DNA of 64,000 nucleotides from assembly GCF_001723175.1 (NCBI RefSeq), contig NC_064655.1, positions 2,418,001 to 2,482,000 of the forward strand, written 5' to 3'. The stretch comes from Penicillium oxalicum. Lineage: Eukaryota > Ascomycota > Eurotiomycetes > Eurotiales > Aspergillaceae. This document shows, one piece after another, positions 1 to 11,249 of the stretch; positions within the stretch are counted from its first letter, which is position 1; every line of letters begins with the position of its first letter. The notes beneath the pieces are model-generated. The model did no database searches, was not told where the DNA came from, and worked only from the letters and a program-made list of their open reading frames with translations. A program made the position numbers and the translations under genes.

Positions 1-1100
1 CGAACGAACCTTTAGCGATATTAATACTAAGAAGATAGCTAAACGTAAATTAAAACGAATTCGATAAACTAGGTTAGTATCCGCCTATATAGCTAAGTTT
101 ATATAACTTATAGCGATACTATAATAGGAAGACTACGCTTTAATTCTATACTACGACTATAGACTTAAGCCCTATATTAAGGACGAACTTACGCGAATCG
201 ATCGACTAGATACTATAGAAAAACTTATTAATATAGTAGTACGAATTAATAATCGCCTATATAATCGATAAATAGAAAAAAGAGAAATCGAAGGATAGCG
301 CTAAGGTACTAGCTAACTATTATACTATCGATATAATAAACGACTAAACAGACCTATAAGGGATAGCGATCCCTATAATTAAAGCTAATAGAGCTTAACG
401 TAGTAAGACTCCTAAGTAATAAAGAAAATAACGAAGAGATAATAACTTATACTTTAAATATAGAAAAGCAGGATATAGGGCGCGTAAATATAAGAAAAAG
501 TATAATAACGCAAAGCTATAGGCGTATAAGCGTAATAAAAGACGTAATAACGCAAGGCTATAATAAATAAGGGTAACCTAGGATAATTAGGTTCTGCCTT
601 AGTAGCTACGAGCTACTAATAATAGCTCTAAGACGCTACTACGTAATAGTAAGAAGATATATATTACTACTATCTATAAAGAGAAATAGGTAAATATATA
701 GAACTAAACTACGAAGGGTAAAACCTCGGATACCTTTAACAACTATAAAGAATAGGCGGAAGTAATATAATAAGTTACTAAGGATATAAGCCCTAGAATC
801 TTTATAGATAATATAGTTTACCGTAGCCTAATTAGCGTAAAGTACGCGATAGAAGAATTCCCTGAGATAGATTAGGAGAATATCGAGAGTTAAGGGTAGA
901 CCTAATATAGTCTATAGGATCCTACCGACTCCTAGGAGTTATTCTACGAAACCTAGGAAGGAGCAGGAAGGACCCTAGGAATACTAAGTAAGAACCTAGG
1001 AACTCTAGAAATCCTAGAAACTCTACTATAATTCCTAGAAGAGGATACTACTATATAGCCTTAAGGAAGAAACCCCTAAGAGAATATAGAATAATATCTA
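1..1100 (+). pseudogene. G1 gag relic with CCHC zinc knuckle
   Basis: Gag forms the virus-like particle and binds the element RNA. The reading frame is riddled with TAA and TAG, but a retroviral-type zinc knuckle can be read at 450-491 with exact C-x2-C-x4-H-x4-C spacing. All three Cys codons and the His codon now read Tyr (TAC/TAT), the result expected from RIP of TGC/TGT and CAC/CAT. Downstream (900-1150) the frame is rich in repeated ccta/tagga words and reads as a low-complexity spacer before the protease. The N-terminus is cut by the window edge. The 5' gag boundary is not visible. Confidence 0.65.
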
Positions 1101-1349
1101 TATAATAGCCTAAGATATATATATAGAGGATATATACGATACCCTTAGTATAATCTTAGAGCTATAGTAGGTTATTATAATAATAGATATTAGGTATATA
1201 TATTAGGGAAGGTTAAGAGGAGCCTCGAACCTAGACCTCTATAATAGGAAAAGAAATCTAACTAGAAACTAGAATATATAGGAGTCTAGTTTAGAAAGAG
1301 AAAACTACGCGATAAATAGTAATAACTTATAGCGATAGTATAGGGATAA

Positions 1350-1720
1350 TATATAAGGATTATAGCTAATATTATACTTAGATTAACTATAGTAATAATT
1401 AACTCGGGTATAGCTAGTAACTTTATAGATCCTAGATATAAGAACCGCTACTAGATTAAAGGACAAGAAAAACCCTAGATTATACTAATTATCGGACTTA
1501 ACAGAGAAAGTCTTAGACTAGGGATTACCTATAAAAGCGGACTACTACTAATAGTTATTAGAGATTACTTCGAAGTTATTAACTTCGATATAACCCCGCT
1601 AGGATAGTACGATATCGTTCTAGGTATTCCTTAGTTAAGAAAATATAACCCCGATATTAACTAGTAAACTAACGATCTACTCTTTAGGTATAACTATCGA
1701 GTCACGAGTAAGAAATAGAC
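1350..1720 (+). pseudogene. G1 aspartic protease relic
   Basis: The frame at 1392-1415 reads V-I-I-N-S-G-I-A-S-N-F-I, which matches the retropepsin active-site strand of Ty3 elements (usually I-D-S-G-A-T-S-N-F-I). The catalytic Asp codon GAC/GAT now reads AAC (Asn), a G-to-A RIP change, so the enzyme would be dead even without the stops. It lies in frame with RT and after gag, as in Ty3 polyproteins, where it would cut Gag-Pol inside the particle. Confidence 0.7.
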
Positions 1721-2029
1721 TAGAAGGAAATAAAATATACTAACGATACTTAGCTATAGAGTAGTAGGTACTTATAAGAACCCTTACGAAGAAGAACTTA
1801 AGAGGAGTTTTCGGCTAGGAGATAGACCTAATAGAAATATAATTAATACCTAAGATATCGCGATAGTTAAGTAAGGAAGTAATATAACTAATAAAGAACT
1901 AGAGGAATATATTCTCGTTTATAACGTAGTAATAGCTCTATATACTATAGAAGCGCTAGAAGAAGAATATAAAATACTAGCGGAATATATAGAATTCTAA
2001 GATATATTTATACTACTAAAGGATAGCGA

Positions 2030-3370
2030 GCTACTAGAGTATAGTCCGTTCGACTATAAGATAAAAATTAAGGATAGTAAGAAACTAAAGTTTATACCGA
2101 TCTATCTACTATCGCAGAAGAAGTTAGCGATACTAGAGGAATATATTAAGGATAACCTTAAGAAGGGGAATATTTAATACTCGAAATCTTTAGTAGGATA
2201 TCTAATCCTATTTATACTAAAGAAAGGAGGGGAACTTAGAATATATATTAACTACTAATAATTTAACGATATTATAATTAAGGACTAGTATCTATTACTA
2301 TTAATTAACAAAATTTAAGATATTATTTAAGGAGCGAAATATTTTAGTAAGTATAATATTACTAACGCGTATAATTAACTCCGAATTAAGGAAGAGAATA
2401 AATAGAAGATAGCGTTTAGAACTAAATATAGGTACTATAAATATAAGGTTATATTATTTAGTCTTACTAATATATCCGTATTATTTTAATAATTTATCTT
2501 CTATACTCTATAAGAATACCTCGATAAATTTATAATTATATACCTCGACGATATCCTAGTATTCTCTAAGACTAAGGAAGAATATATCGAGTATAATAAG
2601 AAAGTACTATAACGACTTAGGGAAGTAAAGGTAACGCTTAAACTTAAGAAATACGAGTTTTATATCTAATAGATAAGTTTCCTTGGATATACTATTAGTC
2701 CTAACGGACTAGAGATAGAATAAGATAAAGTTAAGAGTATACTCGAATAGCTAACGCTAATATATATTAAGGACGTACAGAGTTTTCTTAGACTTACGAA
2801 TTACTATCGAAAATTAATACTATAGTACTTAAAGTATATAGTAGGGCTATACTAATTTACTAAAAAGGAGATACTATTCTAGTAGGACGAAGAAGTAGAA
2901 AAATTATTTACTATACTTAAGGGAATATATAATAAAAAGATAGAAGAAGCGATCCTAGCTATATTTAACTACGATATACTAATTATTATAGAAACTAACG
3001 TATCTAATTTCGCGCTTAGAGTATAGCTTATATAACTAGGATAAGATAGTAAGCTTAGACCTATCGCTTTTTAGTCTTATAAGATAATACTAGTAGAAAT
3101 TAACTACGATATTTACGATAAGGAACTACTAGCTATAGTATTAGTATTTTAGACGTAGAGAGCCTACTTAGAAGAGGCTAAATATATAGTAATCGTTCGA
3201 ACAGATTACTATAACCTTACGTATTTTATAACCACGAAGAAACTTATAAGGCGGTAAGCTAGATAGGCAGAGACCTTAGCCTAATATAACTTTAAGATTA
3301 TATACTATAAGAGGACCGAAAATACGGTCGCGAATACGCTTAGTCGACGACCTAACTATAAACTAGATAC
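2030..3370 (+). pseudogene. G1 reverse transcriptase and RNase H relic
   Basis: The RT is recognisable through the L-R-I-Y-I-N-Y box (normally L-R-M-C-V-D-Y) near 2229, followed by N-D-I-I-I-K-D, and an intact Y-L-D-D-I-L-V-F-S catalytic box at 2541-2567. F-L-G-Y and the T-N-Y-Y-R region of the thumb/connection follow at about 2680-2810. RNase H follows, with E-T-N-V-S-N-F-A near 2991 (normally E-T-D-A-S-D-F-A) and the terminal S-R-R-P motif near 3340. Stops are TAG/TAA at former Trp and Gln codons. RT copies the RNA and RNase H removes it, both in the cytoplasmic particle. Confidence 0.9.
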
Positions 3371-3499
3371 TAAGGAGGTAGTACTAGTAATCTTAGCAAA
3401 AGATAATAAAGGAAATATTATCTATAATTATTAGACGCTCGTAGCGACTAGCGAGGTCTAGAATAACGAATAGATCGAAAAGATTCGAGATAGTACGCG

Positions 3500-4730
3500 A
3501 ACTAACGAATTACTATAAAAGGTTCTAGGTAATAATATAGCTCTAATAAATAATAGCTTAGTCTATATTTATAGACTAGTATATATTCCTAGAGACCTCT
3601 AAATATAGATTATATAGCTATATTACGACGAACTAATATAGAGATACCCTAGTATTAAAAAAACTATCGAAAAGATTACGCGGAATTACTATATTCTAGC
3701 GCTATATAGAAAAGTCCGAAAGTATATCTAATAATATAACTCGTATTAATAAAATAAGATATTACGATACGTACTATATAGAGAAATAGAATTAGCCGAA
3801 GTACTATAGTAACTATAGGAATAGATTATAATAGACTTTATAACGAAGTTACCTATCTTAGAAGGAAATAATATAATAATAGTAGTCGTCGATCGACTAA
3901 CTAAGTACGTATATATAATACCGATAACGGAAACTATCGATATATAATAGATAGCTAATCTACTATTTAAATATATATTTATTAACTATAGAATACCGAG
4001 TAAAATTATCTTAGACAGAGATAAACTATTTATATCGAATATATAGTAGTTATTAGCGGATTAACTCGGTATTAAGTATAGACTCTCTACTATATACTAT
4101 CTATAGACTAATAGATAAACCGAAAGAGTTAACTAGACTCTAGAATAATACCTATAATACTACGTTAATTACTAGCAGGATAACTAGATAGGGTTATTAC
4201 TAATAGCGTAGTTTATATATAATAACGCTATATACGCTACTACTAGAGAAAATACTATTCTTCGCTAATTATAGGTTTAATCCTACTATTATTAGGAGAA
4301 CTATTAGAAAATAGCTACTTATAGAATCGTTAAGACTACTAGCGACTAGGCTTAAGTAACTATATTTATAGCTAATAAGAGATATCGAGTTTCTTAATCT
4401 ATATATAAAAAACTATTATAATTAGTCGCGCTAGGAGGCGCTAGACTTTTAAAAGGAGGAGAAAGTTTATCTCTTATAATATAATATCTATACTAAATAA
4501 CCTAGCGTAAAACTTAATTATCTTAAACTAGGACTATTTAAAATCGAAGTAAAAATAGGACTACTTAATTACTAATTAAAGCTACCTAATAATATATAAT
4601 ATATCTATACTATATTTTATATCTTATTATTAGAAAAGGTATCTAAGAATACCGAAATCGCTACTAATATAGAAATAGGAGAAGAAACTAAAAACGAATA
4701 TAAGATTAAAGAAATCCTAGATACTAATAA
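3500..4730 (+). pseudogene. G1 integrase relic
   Basis: Integrase inserts the cDNA into chromosomal DNA. The catalytic core is marked by D-F-I-T-K-L-P near 3835 and V-V-D-R-L-T-K-Y at about 3882-3905, followed by I-P-S-K-I-I-L-D-R-D near 3998-4020 (second catalytic Asp region) and the Y-Y-L-x-T-N-R-x-T-E-R-V-N box near 4095-4130 (third acidic residue). The N-terminal zinc-binding region upstream (about 3600-3760) is too eroded to score. RIP stops and at least one later frame change make it inactive. Confidence 0.85.
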
Positions 4731-4850
4731 AATTAGTAGAAAGCCTTACTACTTAGTAAAGTAGAAAGGATATAATATCTCGGAAAATATATAGAAACCT
4801 ATTAAGAACCTAAGAGGCTACTACTAGCTAGTTCGATAGTTTTACTAATA
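4730..4850 (+). pseudogene. G1 chromodomain relic at the integrase C-terminus
   Basis: Codons from 4747 read Y-Y-L-V-K-stop-K-G-Y-N-I-S-E-N-I-stop-K-P, a close match to the chromodomain core found at the end of chromovirus integrases (L-V-K-W-K-G-Y ... E-N-T-W-E-P). Both stops are TAG at the expected Trp positions. In living chromoviruses this domain binds histone marks and steers insertion to heterochromatin, which fits the repeat-rich setting. It is one frame away from the upstream pol motifs. Confidence 0.85.
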
Positions 4851-5029
4851 GAAGAAGGCGACCTAGTATTCCTAACTAACTAAGAGGAGTCTAGGTCGGC
4901 CTAAGAAAAGGAAGGATTATTTAATAACTAAGTTAGAGTAGGATCCTCTAATAACGCTATAAGAACCTAGCTACTAGCTATAGTAGATAGAGGAACCCTA
5001 ATCGTAATATAGGTACTCTCTATAGTACG

Positions 5030-5470
5030 CTTATTTTATTTAGATTCGAGACGCTCTTATTTAAGCCTCTCTTTTTTAAGGCGTTCGCGTTCTTTAATCT
5101 CGCGACGCTCTAACTCTTCTAACTTAGCGACTTCCTTAAAGTCTCTAGTAATAAAATTATTAGTATATTTTTATAATAAACGTTTTTGCTTTTAGAGCTA
5201 AAGAAGCTTAGCTAGGATAGCCTTCTCCTCCTTCTTAATTTAATTTTAGGACTTAACTAGATAGCGCTACTCCGTATTAGTAAATAAAGGAGATAGTATT
5301 ATATACTTTATACTACTACTAGTATATATATAATTACTATAGTAGTTAGAATAATTAGCGCGAATATATACTTATTTTAAGCGAATATAATATTTATAAG
5401 GAATTATAGATTAAAAACCTTCGTCTTCGATACAATAAGTTAAGGCGTTCTTACGAACAGAAGCCTTAGA
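5030..5470 (-). pseudogene. Antisense Cys-rich and coiled-coil ORF inside G1
   Basis: On the minus strand, between the chromodomain and the 3' LTR, one frame can be followed for about 140 codons with only TAA/TAG interruptions. From its upstream end (about 5470) it reads a short acidic stretch, then a segment with six or more regularly placed Tyr codons (TAT/TAC) that are best explained as former Cys codons, then a Ser run, then a long Lys/Glu/Arg-rich helix-forming segment (about 5030-5250). A putative zinc-binding head followed by a coiled coil is my inference. I have a general memory of similar Cys-rich plus coiled-coil hypothetical proteins in fungal genomes but cannot name a function. 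The opposite orientation to gag-pol is unusual. Confidence 0.55.
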
Positions 5471-5598
5471 AAATATAGTTATTAGAATAGGCTATAAGAA
5501 AAGAAATAAGGAGAAAATAGAAAAAATAGTAAATAAACCTAAGAGGGATACTAATATTTAAATCCTTTAAGAATAAAGGATAGGGAAGAAGGGGATAA

Positions 5599-6337
5599 TA
5601 TTATAGATCTTAAAGAAGCGCGAGGGCTATAGTTATTTAAGTAACGACCGAGAACTAATTATTCTACAGACACTAAGGATTAGCGTTATTATATACGTTT
5701 CGGTATACTTAGGTATACCCTAGGGACTTAAAGTAAGGGTAGTTAGGACGGGAGCTAGAAATAATCTACGGCTAACTAATACGAACGATACTTCCTTACT
5801 CTATAGGACGATTAGCGCGACGCAAGAAATAGCTACTATTTTACTAGCACCGGAATTATACCCTAAGTACGAGTAACTAGTAACTTATTATATAACTATA
5901 TCCTATCGGTAATAGGATAGACTTATCGGTAATAAGTCCTAGCGTATTAGTAATAAGTCTTAACTTATTAGTAATAGGAAGGACTAGATATATAAGGACA
6001 CTCTTTTTAGTATTATATATTTAGTTCTTCGCGATTAATTATATATTATTACTTAGTTACTACCTTAAAGCACTTTATACTCTACGGTTTAACTCTAAGA
6101 TAAACCTAACCTATAGGTAAGAGATTCACCTAGTAGTAATACTTAGTAATTAACCTACTTAGCGCGCACCTCTAGCACGTCTTATAAGACACTTAATAGG
6201 ATCTAACCCGTAGTAAGGCTTTACGAAGCAACGGTACGATTAAGAGACCTAGTTTTAGGATTAGAAGTTAGGATAGCAGGTAAGTATTAGCCCGGGACGT
6301 TCTAACTCATAGTAACTAGTCGGCACCGCGTAATATA
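5599..6337 (+). repeat. G1 3' LTR and possible flank
   Basis: A purine-rich tract ends in ggggataata, and the LTR begins at 5599 with TA (former TG). The stretch has no coding signal. It contains a cluster of short repeats (5903-5985) and a TATA-like stretch near 5986 (tatataagga), a plausible promoter. The right edge of the LTR is not certain. G2 sequence starts at about 6338, so the LTR either ends before it or is interrupted by it. The partner 5' LTR is outside the window, so the length cannot be confirmed. Confidence 0.6.
5903..5985. repeat. Four-unit short repeat in the G1 LTR
   Basis: Four diverged units of about 20-21 bp share the core tat(c/t)(g/a)gtaata, and each is itself nearly an inverted repeat (for example gacttat ... 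ataagtc). They lie just upstream of the TATA-like stretch, where transcription-factor sites of an LTR U3 region would be expected. The function is inferred from position only. Confidence 0.6.
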
Positions 6338-6655
6338 TAGGTCGAGTCATAGAGGAACTAAACTAAACCTATAAGTATATAAGTCCTAGAATCCTCTAAG
6401 GTAATCGTGAGATCCGATATTAGGTACTAAAGGTAGGAATTAAAAAGAGAGTGATATTATAAGTATAAGGAATCCGACTATAAAGACTGTCTAGAATCCT
6501 CTGTCTAAACTATTAATTAAGTATCTTAGTAATACCGGATCCTGTAAGCTAGGTCCTAGATAACCTTCCTCGACGGTAAGGCTCTTAGGTATCTCCTACT
6601 ACTAAATATCCGCCTTTAAGTATATATAACCGAATCCCCTACTATATAACCTTCC
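6338..6655 (-). repeat. G2 LTR-like terminal segment, copy 1
   Basis: This segment is shared almost base for base with 59255-59577, and both copies diverge from their surroundings at taggtcgag on the left. On its right side (upstream on the minus strand) is a polypurine tract (plus-strand pyrimidines at about 6656-6668), as expected just before a 3' LTR. No matching 5' copy is in the window, so calling it an LTR rests on the tract, the shared edge and its position after the last ORF. Confidence 0.6.
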
Positions 6656-6747
6656 CTCCTATAATTTACTATCCCTTAGTTAATTTCCTATATCCCTCGA
6701 TAGTAACGTTAGGTCTCCTAAAGACCCTTAGGCTAACTTATTAGGCT

Positions 6748-6925
6748 TGATAGACCTACAGGTCTACAAGGCAAGGAAGCAATCTGGAGGCGAGACAACT
6801 GGGATTGGGAAGTCTAAAGAGAAGGAAGAAGAGAGAGAGGGAAAACCCATGAGCGGGAGAAAAACCCTTAAGATACATGACCGCTGCTAGGCCTAGCAAA
6901 CATCTAGAGAGGGCAAACTCTCTCA
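6748..6925 (-). repeat. Copia A 3' LTR
   Basis: One of fifteen complete copies of the same LTR in the window. It starts TG and ends CA. It carries a 16-base palindrome (tagacctacaggtcta) at the primer-site side, a second short palindrome around gctaggcctagc, a polypyrimidine run (purine-rich on this strand), and a small inverted repeat at the other end (gagag ... ctctc). Confidence 0.95.
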
Positions 6926-6937
6926 CACCCTCCCTAG
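6926..6937 (-). promoter_or_regulatory. Copia A polypurine tract
   Basis: On the minus strand the bases immediately before the 3' LTR read cctagggagggtg. Other copies have a longer G run (gggggg). It is the expected primer site for plus-strand DNA synthesis. Confidence 0.8.
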
Positions 6938-7049
6938 GACTAGCAGCAATATGAAGAATAACATACATAATAGTGTAATATAATAAAATTTTGAAGGGGA
7001 GGGTTAGTTAGGATCTCTTATATACAATAATCTAGCACGATTATCTTGA

Positions 7050-8750
7050 AAAATCCTATTAGGCTTAGTTTTAGTAAGCATATTAGCGGTATTATCCTTG
7101 CTCGGGATACTAGTTAGTTAGATAAGGTTCTTTTTAATAAGGTCTCTGATTAAATAGTATCTCGTGCTAATCTAGGATAATTTTGGGCTAACTTTAGGGT
7201 TCATAACGGTCGTATATATTATCGGAATCACAAAATAGGGTAATTAGGATATTTTTATCGAATTCTTTATCTTGGTTTAATAGGGGTATAAGTAAAAGGT
7301 TAGTAGCAATTTTAGCAAGGTAAAGTCCCTCTTTCGCTACGGTCGCAAGGGCATAGTATTCGGCTATAGTCGATAAGGCTACTACGATATCTTGTCTTTT
7401 TGAGCTCTATAAGATTAGGGCACTAGCAAAGAACTAAATATATACTTCGGTAGATTTTCTATCCTCTGTATTAGCGTACGATAAGTCGATAAATCCTTCT
7501 AGACCCTTTGAGGGTTCTTTTCTAAATAGGATTCCTAAATTTGTAGTACCTATAAGGTATTGCAACAAAACTTTGTACGCTACTATATTATCTTTTCTCG
7601 GGTGTGCGTTGCGGCGCTATAGTTTAGATACGGTCGCTATAATATCCGGGCGTATTTTATTAAGAGCTAACCGATCTTTCCTATTATTTTAGTATAGGCA
7701 CCCTAATCGAATACGTTATCCTCTGTTAGATTATTTGATAGGGGATTTTCTAAGAGGGATTTATTAGAATTAGCGAAGGATTACAATTTTTATAGCCCTT
7801 ATTATAGATTAAATTTGTTAAATAAGCCTATTAGCTTATAAAGATATAGCCAGAGGGTTCTTTAATTATATTATATCCAAGGAATCTTTTGAATAGGAGG
7901 GTCTTTAGTTTTCTTTTATTTAAAAGGCCCTTTTTCATAGAGTTTAATTAATCCTTATATCTAGTCGCGAGGATATTATCTATATAGATTATAACAAATA
8001 TAGTATAGTCCTTATTAGTGAAGATATATAGTTCGGAGGGGATTAGAGAGAGGCCTAGGCTAGATAGGTTATCTTTGAAAAGTTTATACTAGAGATATCC
8101 TGCTTATCGCAATCTATAAAGCGCCTAGTTTAGTACGTATACTAGATCTTCTCCTTTTAGGCTAAATTATTTATATCTAGTTAGTTGCTTTATAAATATA
8201 ATACGGTTATTAATAGCGGTATTAAGGTAGGCTCTAATTACGTCCTACTGTTCCTTTTCTAATTGCGGATAGTAGCTATAGTAATAAATAACTTGGCCGA
8301 TATATCTAAGATAACTAGGGTATATCTTTCGTCAGGTTGGAAGTCTACGCCTAGACTTTAGCGGTTGCTATATACGACCTATCTAGCACAGAATTCTAGG
8401 ATATATCCTTCGGTATCCTATTTAATATTATAGACCTATTTACCTAGAAGGATTTTAGTACCTTTTAGGGGTTTAGTTACTAAAGTTATTATATTAGATA
8501 ATTCAAACTTCTTTAATTAGGTCTCTTCGGCTTTAAGCTATTAATTAGCGAATTAGGATTTTATAGCTTCCCTATAGGTTTAAGGGATTTTGACTATTAC
8601 CGACCGTATTATCTTAGTAGCTGCTTAATATACTAGGTCTAATTAAGTTGTCTTCGGTAGACGTAGCGAAGTATAAACTTCCTTTCGTTCTCTCTTTATG
8701 CTCTTCCTTAACTAGTCCTTTTATAGTATCTACTATTCCTTCTATAAGTT
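7050..8750 (-). pseudogene. Copia A reverse transcriptase and RNase H relic
   Basis: Minus-strand RT is marked by the catalytic box Y-I-D-N-I-L-A at 7975-7986 (normally Y-V-D-D), preceded by a frame reading A-L-Y-x-L-R, and followed by the copia RNase H: S-x-A-N-T-E-D-R-K-S-T (about 7490-7455), V-A-L-S-T-x-A-E-Y near 7370, and R-Y-x-L-I-R-D-L near 7150. The second catalytic Asp of RT reads Asn through a G-to-A change. The better-preserved sister copy at 42270-42675 confirms the assignment. Confidence 0.88.
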
Positions 8751-9299
8751 ATCTCGGAGTATATCTCCGTAGGCTTCTTCTTACTAGAGAGATAGAGCGT
8801 CTCTAGTCGCTCGTGAAATCTAGTTAATTTATCGTGATAGTATCGATAGGGTCCGCTAATAAAGCTTATAATATTAGGTAGCTACGGAACCTCTAAGGAA
8901 TTACTACTAGAGGGGGGAGTTATAGTTAAATTAATTAGGATAGTATCTTAGACTTTTTAATAGTAGGATTTAGGTTAGATTCTGGCGTAGGTAGGAATTA
9001 TCCTAGTATAGTCCTTCTCTTAATTAACGGGATTAGACTATCCGGGTTCTAGCGTAAAAAAATTCCTTCCTAGTTAGGAATTAGGTCTCTAGGGATTTAG
9101 ATTTTAGGATCCGGTCGAGTATTAGGGGCTCTTTTCCTTAGTTATATCGGTAAAATTTTGCGATATTAGGAAGGTTATAAAATTAGGATATTTTAGTCCT
9201 CTAGTATAGTTAGTAGTATACTTAGAGGGATTAGAGCGGGTTAGGGAAAAATTCGTCCCTCGCGTAATTCTAGGTCTTTTAGGAATTAGACTTAAGGAG

Positions 9300-11000
9300 G
9301 TAAAGATTATATCCCCTTCCTCTTTCCTGTTAGAGAGGTGAATTTTTAGAGTAGGAAGTTTGTGAAATTTAGATTTCTTCGTAGGTATCTAGGCTTATAT
9401 TAGAGTAGGTATTACGGTCGGGATCTTTATAGTGTTATCCGCGCGGGTAGTCTTTTAGGTAGGCCTATTTAATCGTTTCACGGTTATATCGGTTGTCTTT
9501 TTAATATTTTAGATCTTTATATTATAGAACCTTTCTTGTATAATCTGTTTAATTCGATTATCTAGGTCTAATAGCAGTATAGATAGTTCTTCCCAAAAGT
9601 CTATATCTCTTCTGATTATAACTTTTCTCTTATATAGGTCGTAAATCCTGTATTAGTAGCTATTCTTACTATTATATCTAACTAGGTATCTAATCTATGC
9701 CCTCGGGGCTATCTTTTGTCCTTAGGTTCGTTATTCTTTTAGAATATAGATATAGGCTTTAGAATACTAGATACGTAAAAACCCTAAATCGATTAGTTGC
9801 TTTACCCTAGAGCTATTAGTATTATGCTAGTACTTATTCTATCTTTCTAAAGGGGACAATTTTTTATTTAGTTTACGGATTCGGTTTATGATATAGGTAG
9901 TAGTAACTATAGCTTTAGGCCACAAAAATACGGGAGCTTAGGGCGTAGCTACTATAAGGGTTCGGGCCCCCTATATAATAAGATATCCAGAGCTTTTAGC
10001 AATACTATTTTGTTTATAGGTATAAGGGGCGCTTATTAAGAAAGTGCAACCCTTCTACTTAGCCTATTCTTTAAATTTAAAGAAACTTCTCTATCTGTGC
10101 GGATTTCGGAAGGCTAAGTGCTAGTAGAAGTAAAGATACGCTTTAGTATTTGATTAGGATATCCGAGGCTTAGCCTTTTATCTTTATTAGAATAGCCTAT
10201 CTAACCTAGTAGCATCGTTAACTACGATTAGGACGTATAATATATTCCCGATTCTAAGGGGGGTGCATAGCTAGATATTAATATAGATAAATTCCTATAG
10301 TATCTCAGAGCGTGTCTAGTTTATATAGGATACGATCCTCTTAGATTTTGCAATCTTGTAAGCTTTATAATTAAAATATTTGTTACTATAGACCTCCTTA
10401 CCGATTTTGTGATAGTTGATTTTTGCGGTAGGCTATCTAATATAACCTAGACGGTAATAGGCTACTTCTAGTGAAATTATGGTAAAGGAATATACGGTCG
10501 CTATAATTAGGGGGGCCTTCTTTTCGTACGCTATAGATAGTTTAATTAAAGTAGCCTTCAGAAATAGGATACCTCGTTTCCTATATACGTATACTATAAT
10601 CTTTTTTATTATCTAGGTTACAAAAATATTCTCTAGTCTTTCTAGCCTATTTTATAGTCCTTATATATTTAGGTCGTAGATAGGAGGTTAAAGTCACCTA
10701 TTAGTATATATTCGCATTATATATTAAGGGTTTTAGTGCCTTCTAGGAGGATTAATTTAATTCGAGCGATCACTTTTCTAAGAGATTTGACAGTTCTTCT
10801 ATCAGAGGTCTAGTATTAATAGCTATATAGGTTACTTTGAATTTTATAATTGCATTTCTATTAACACAAATCGAGCGTAATATACCTAAGTTAACGATCT
10901 ACTTAGTAGAGGGGTTTCTTTTGATTAAGGCTATAGCAAGCTAGGGATCTAGGCGGTCGGCGAAGTCGAATTCTACTACTATAAGGGCGTAGTAGTACTT
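9300..11000 (-). pseudogene. Copia A protease and integrase relic
   Basis: The minus strand at 10890-10910 reads stop-I-V-N-L-G-V-S-R-S-I, matching copia protease W-I-V-D-S-G-A-S-R-H-I with Trp lost to TAG and the catalytic Asp to Asn. D-F-N-L-L-S follows near 10710, a normal part of copia pol before integrase. The integrase zinc-binding region lies at about 10480-10370 (paired His then E-x-C-K-x-x-K-S in better copies). The core runs to about 9900, with the D-x-x-x-F-F-K-F-K-E region near 10080. The stretch to 9300 is the integrase C-terminal linker. Confidence 0.82.
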
Positions 11001-11249
11001 ATCTTCTTCTTTACTAGCCTATATTACTATATTTACGCTCGTATTATTATCCGTATTACCTCCCGTATTAGTATCTTCCTCTTTAAGATCCCTTCTATAT
11101 AGTTAGGATTAGGGTTAGGCCCCTTTAAGGTAATCGAATTCTTGTTCCTATTATTCTTTCTAATAGAAATTAGTATTATTAGATTTTGTTAGCTCTTCTA
11201 AGGATTTTGGAAGGTTTAGGTAGAATTCTGGGTATTACCCCGTTCTTCT

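Larger units (their letters stand above)
1..5598 (+). mobile_element. Ty3/gypsy chromovirus G1, internal region (5' end outside window)
   Basis: This is a degraded Ty3/gypsy retrotransposon on the plus strand, in the order gag zinc knuckle, protease, reverse transcriptase, RNase H, integrase, chromodomain. The diagnostic codons of the zinc knuckle (450), protease (1392), RT Y-L-D-D (2541) and integrase V-D-R-L-T-K (about 3882) all sit in the same reading frame, which suggests one fused gag-pol ORF. The chromodomain (4744) is one frame over, so an indel lies between 3900 and 4744. In-frame stops are nearly all TAA or TAG, as expected from RIP. A polypurine tract (about 5580-5596) precedes the 3' LTR at 5599. 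The 5' LTR and primer site lie left of the window. Confidence 0.9.

Noticed and set aside
6756..6968. A 57-codon Cys/Leu-rich frame open across the copia LTR, also at 29661-29849, 36653-36898 and 43185-43400
   Set aside because: It is the same LTR read four times. The frame spans the whole LTR including its non-coding signals, its start differs between copies, and it stays open only because LTRs escaped much of the RIP. No sign of coding selection.
10600..11050. A G-D-F-N-L-L motif suggesting a LINE-type endonuclease
   Set aside because: It lies in frame between copia protease and integrase, where the copia family normally has an N-L-L-S motif. No other endonuclease motifs and no LINE RT are present.
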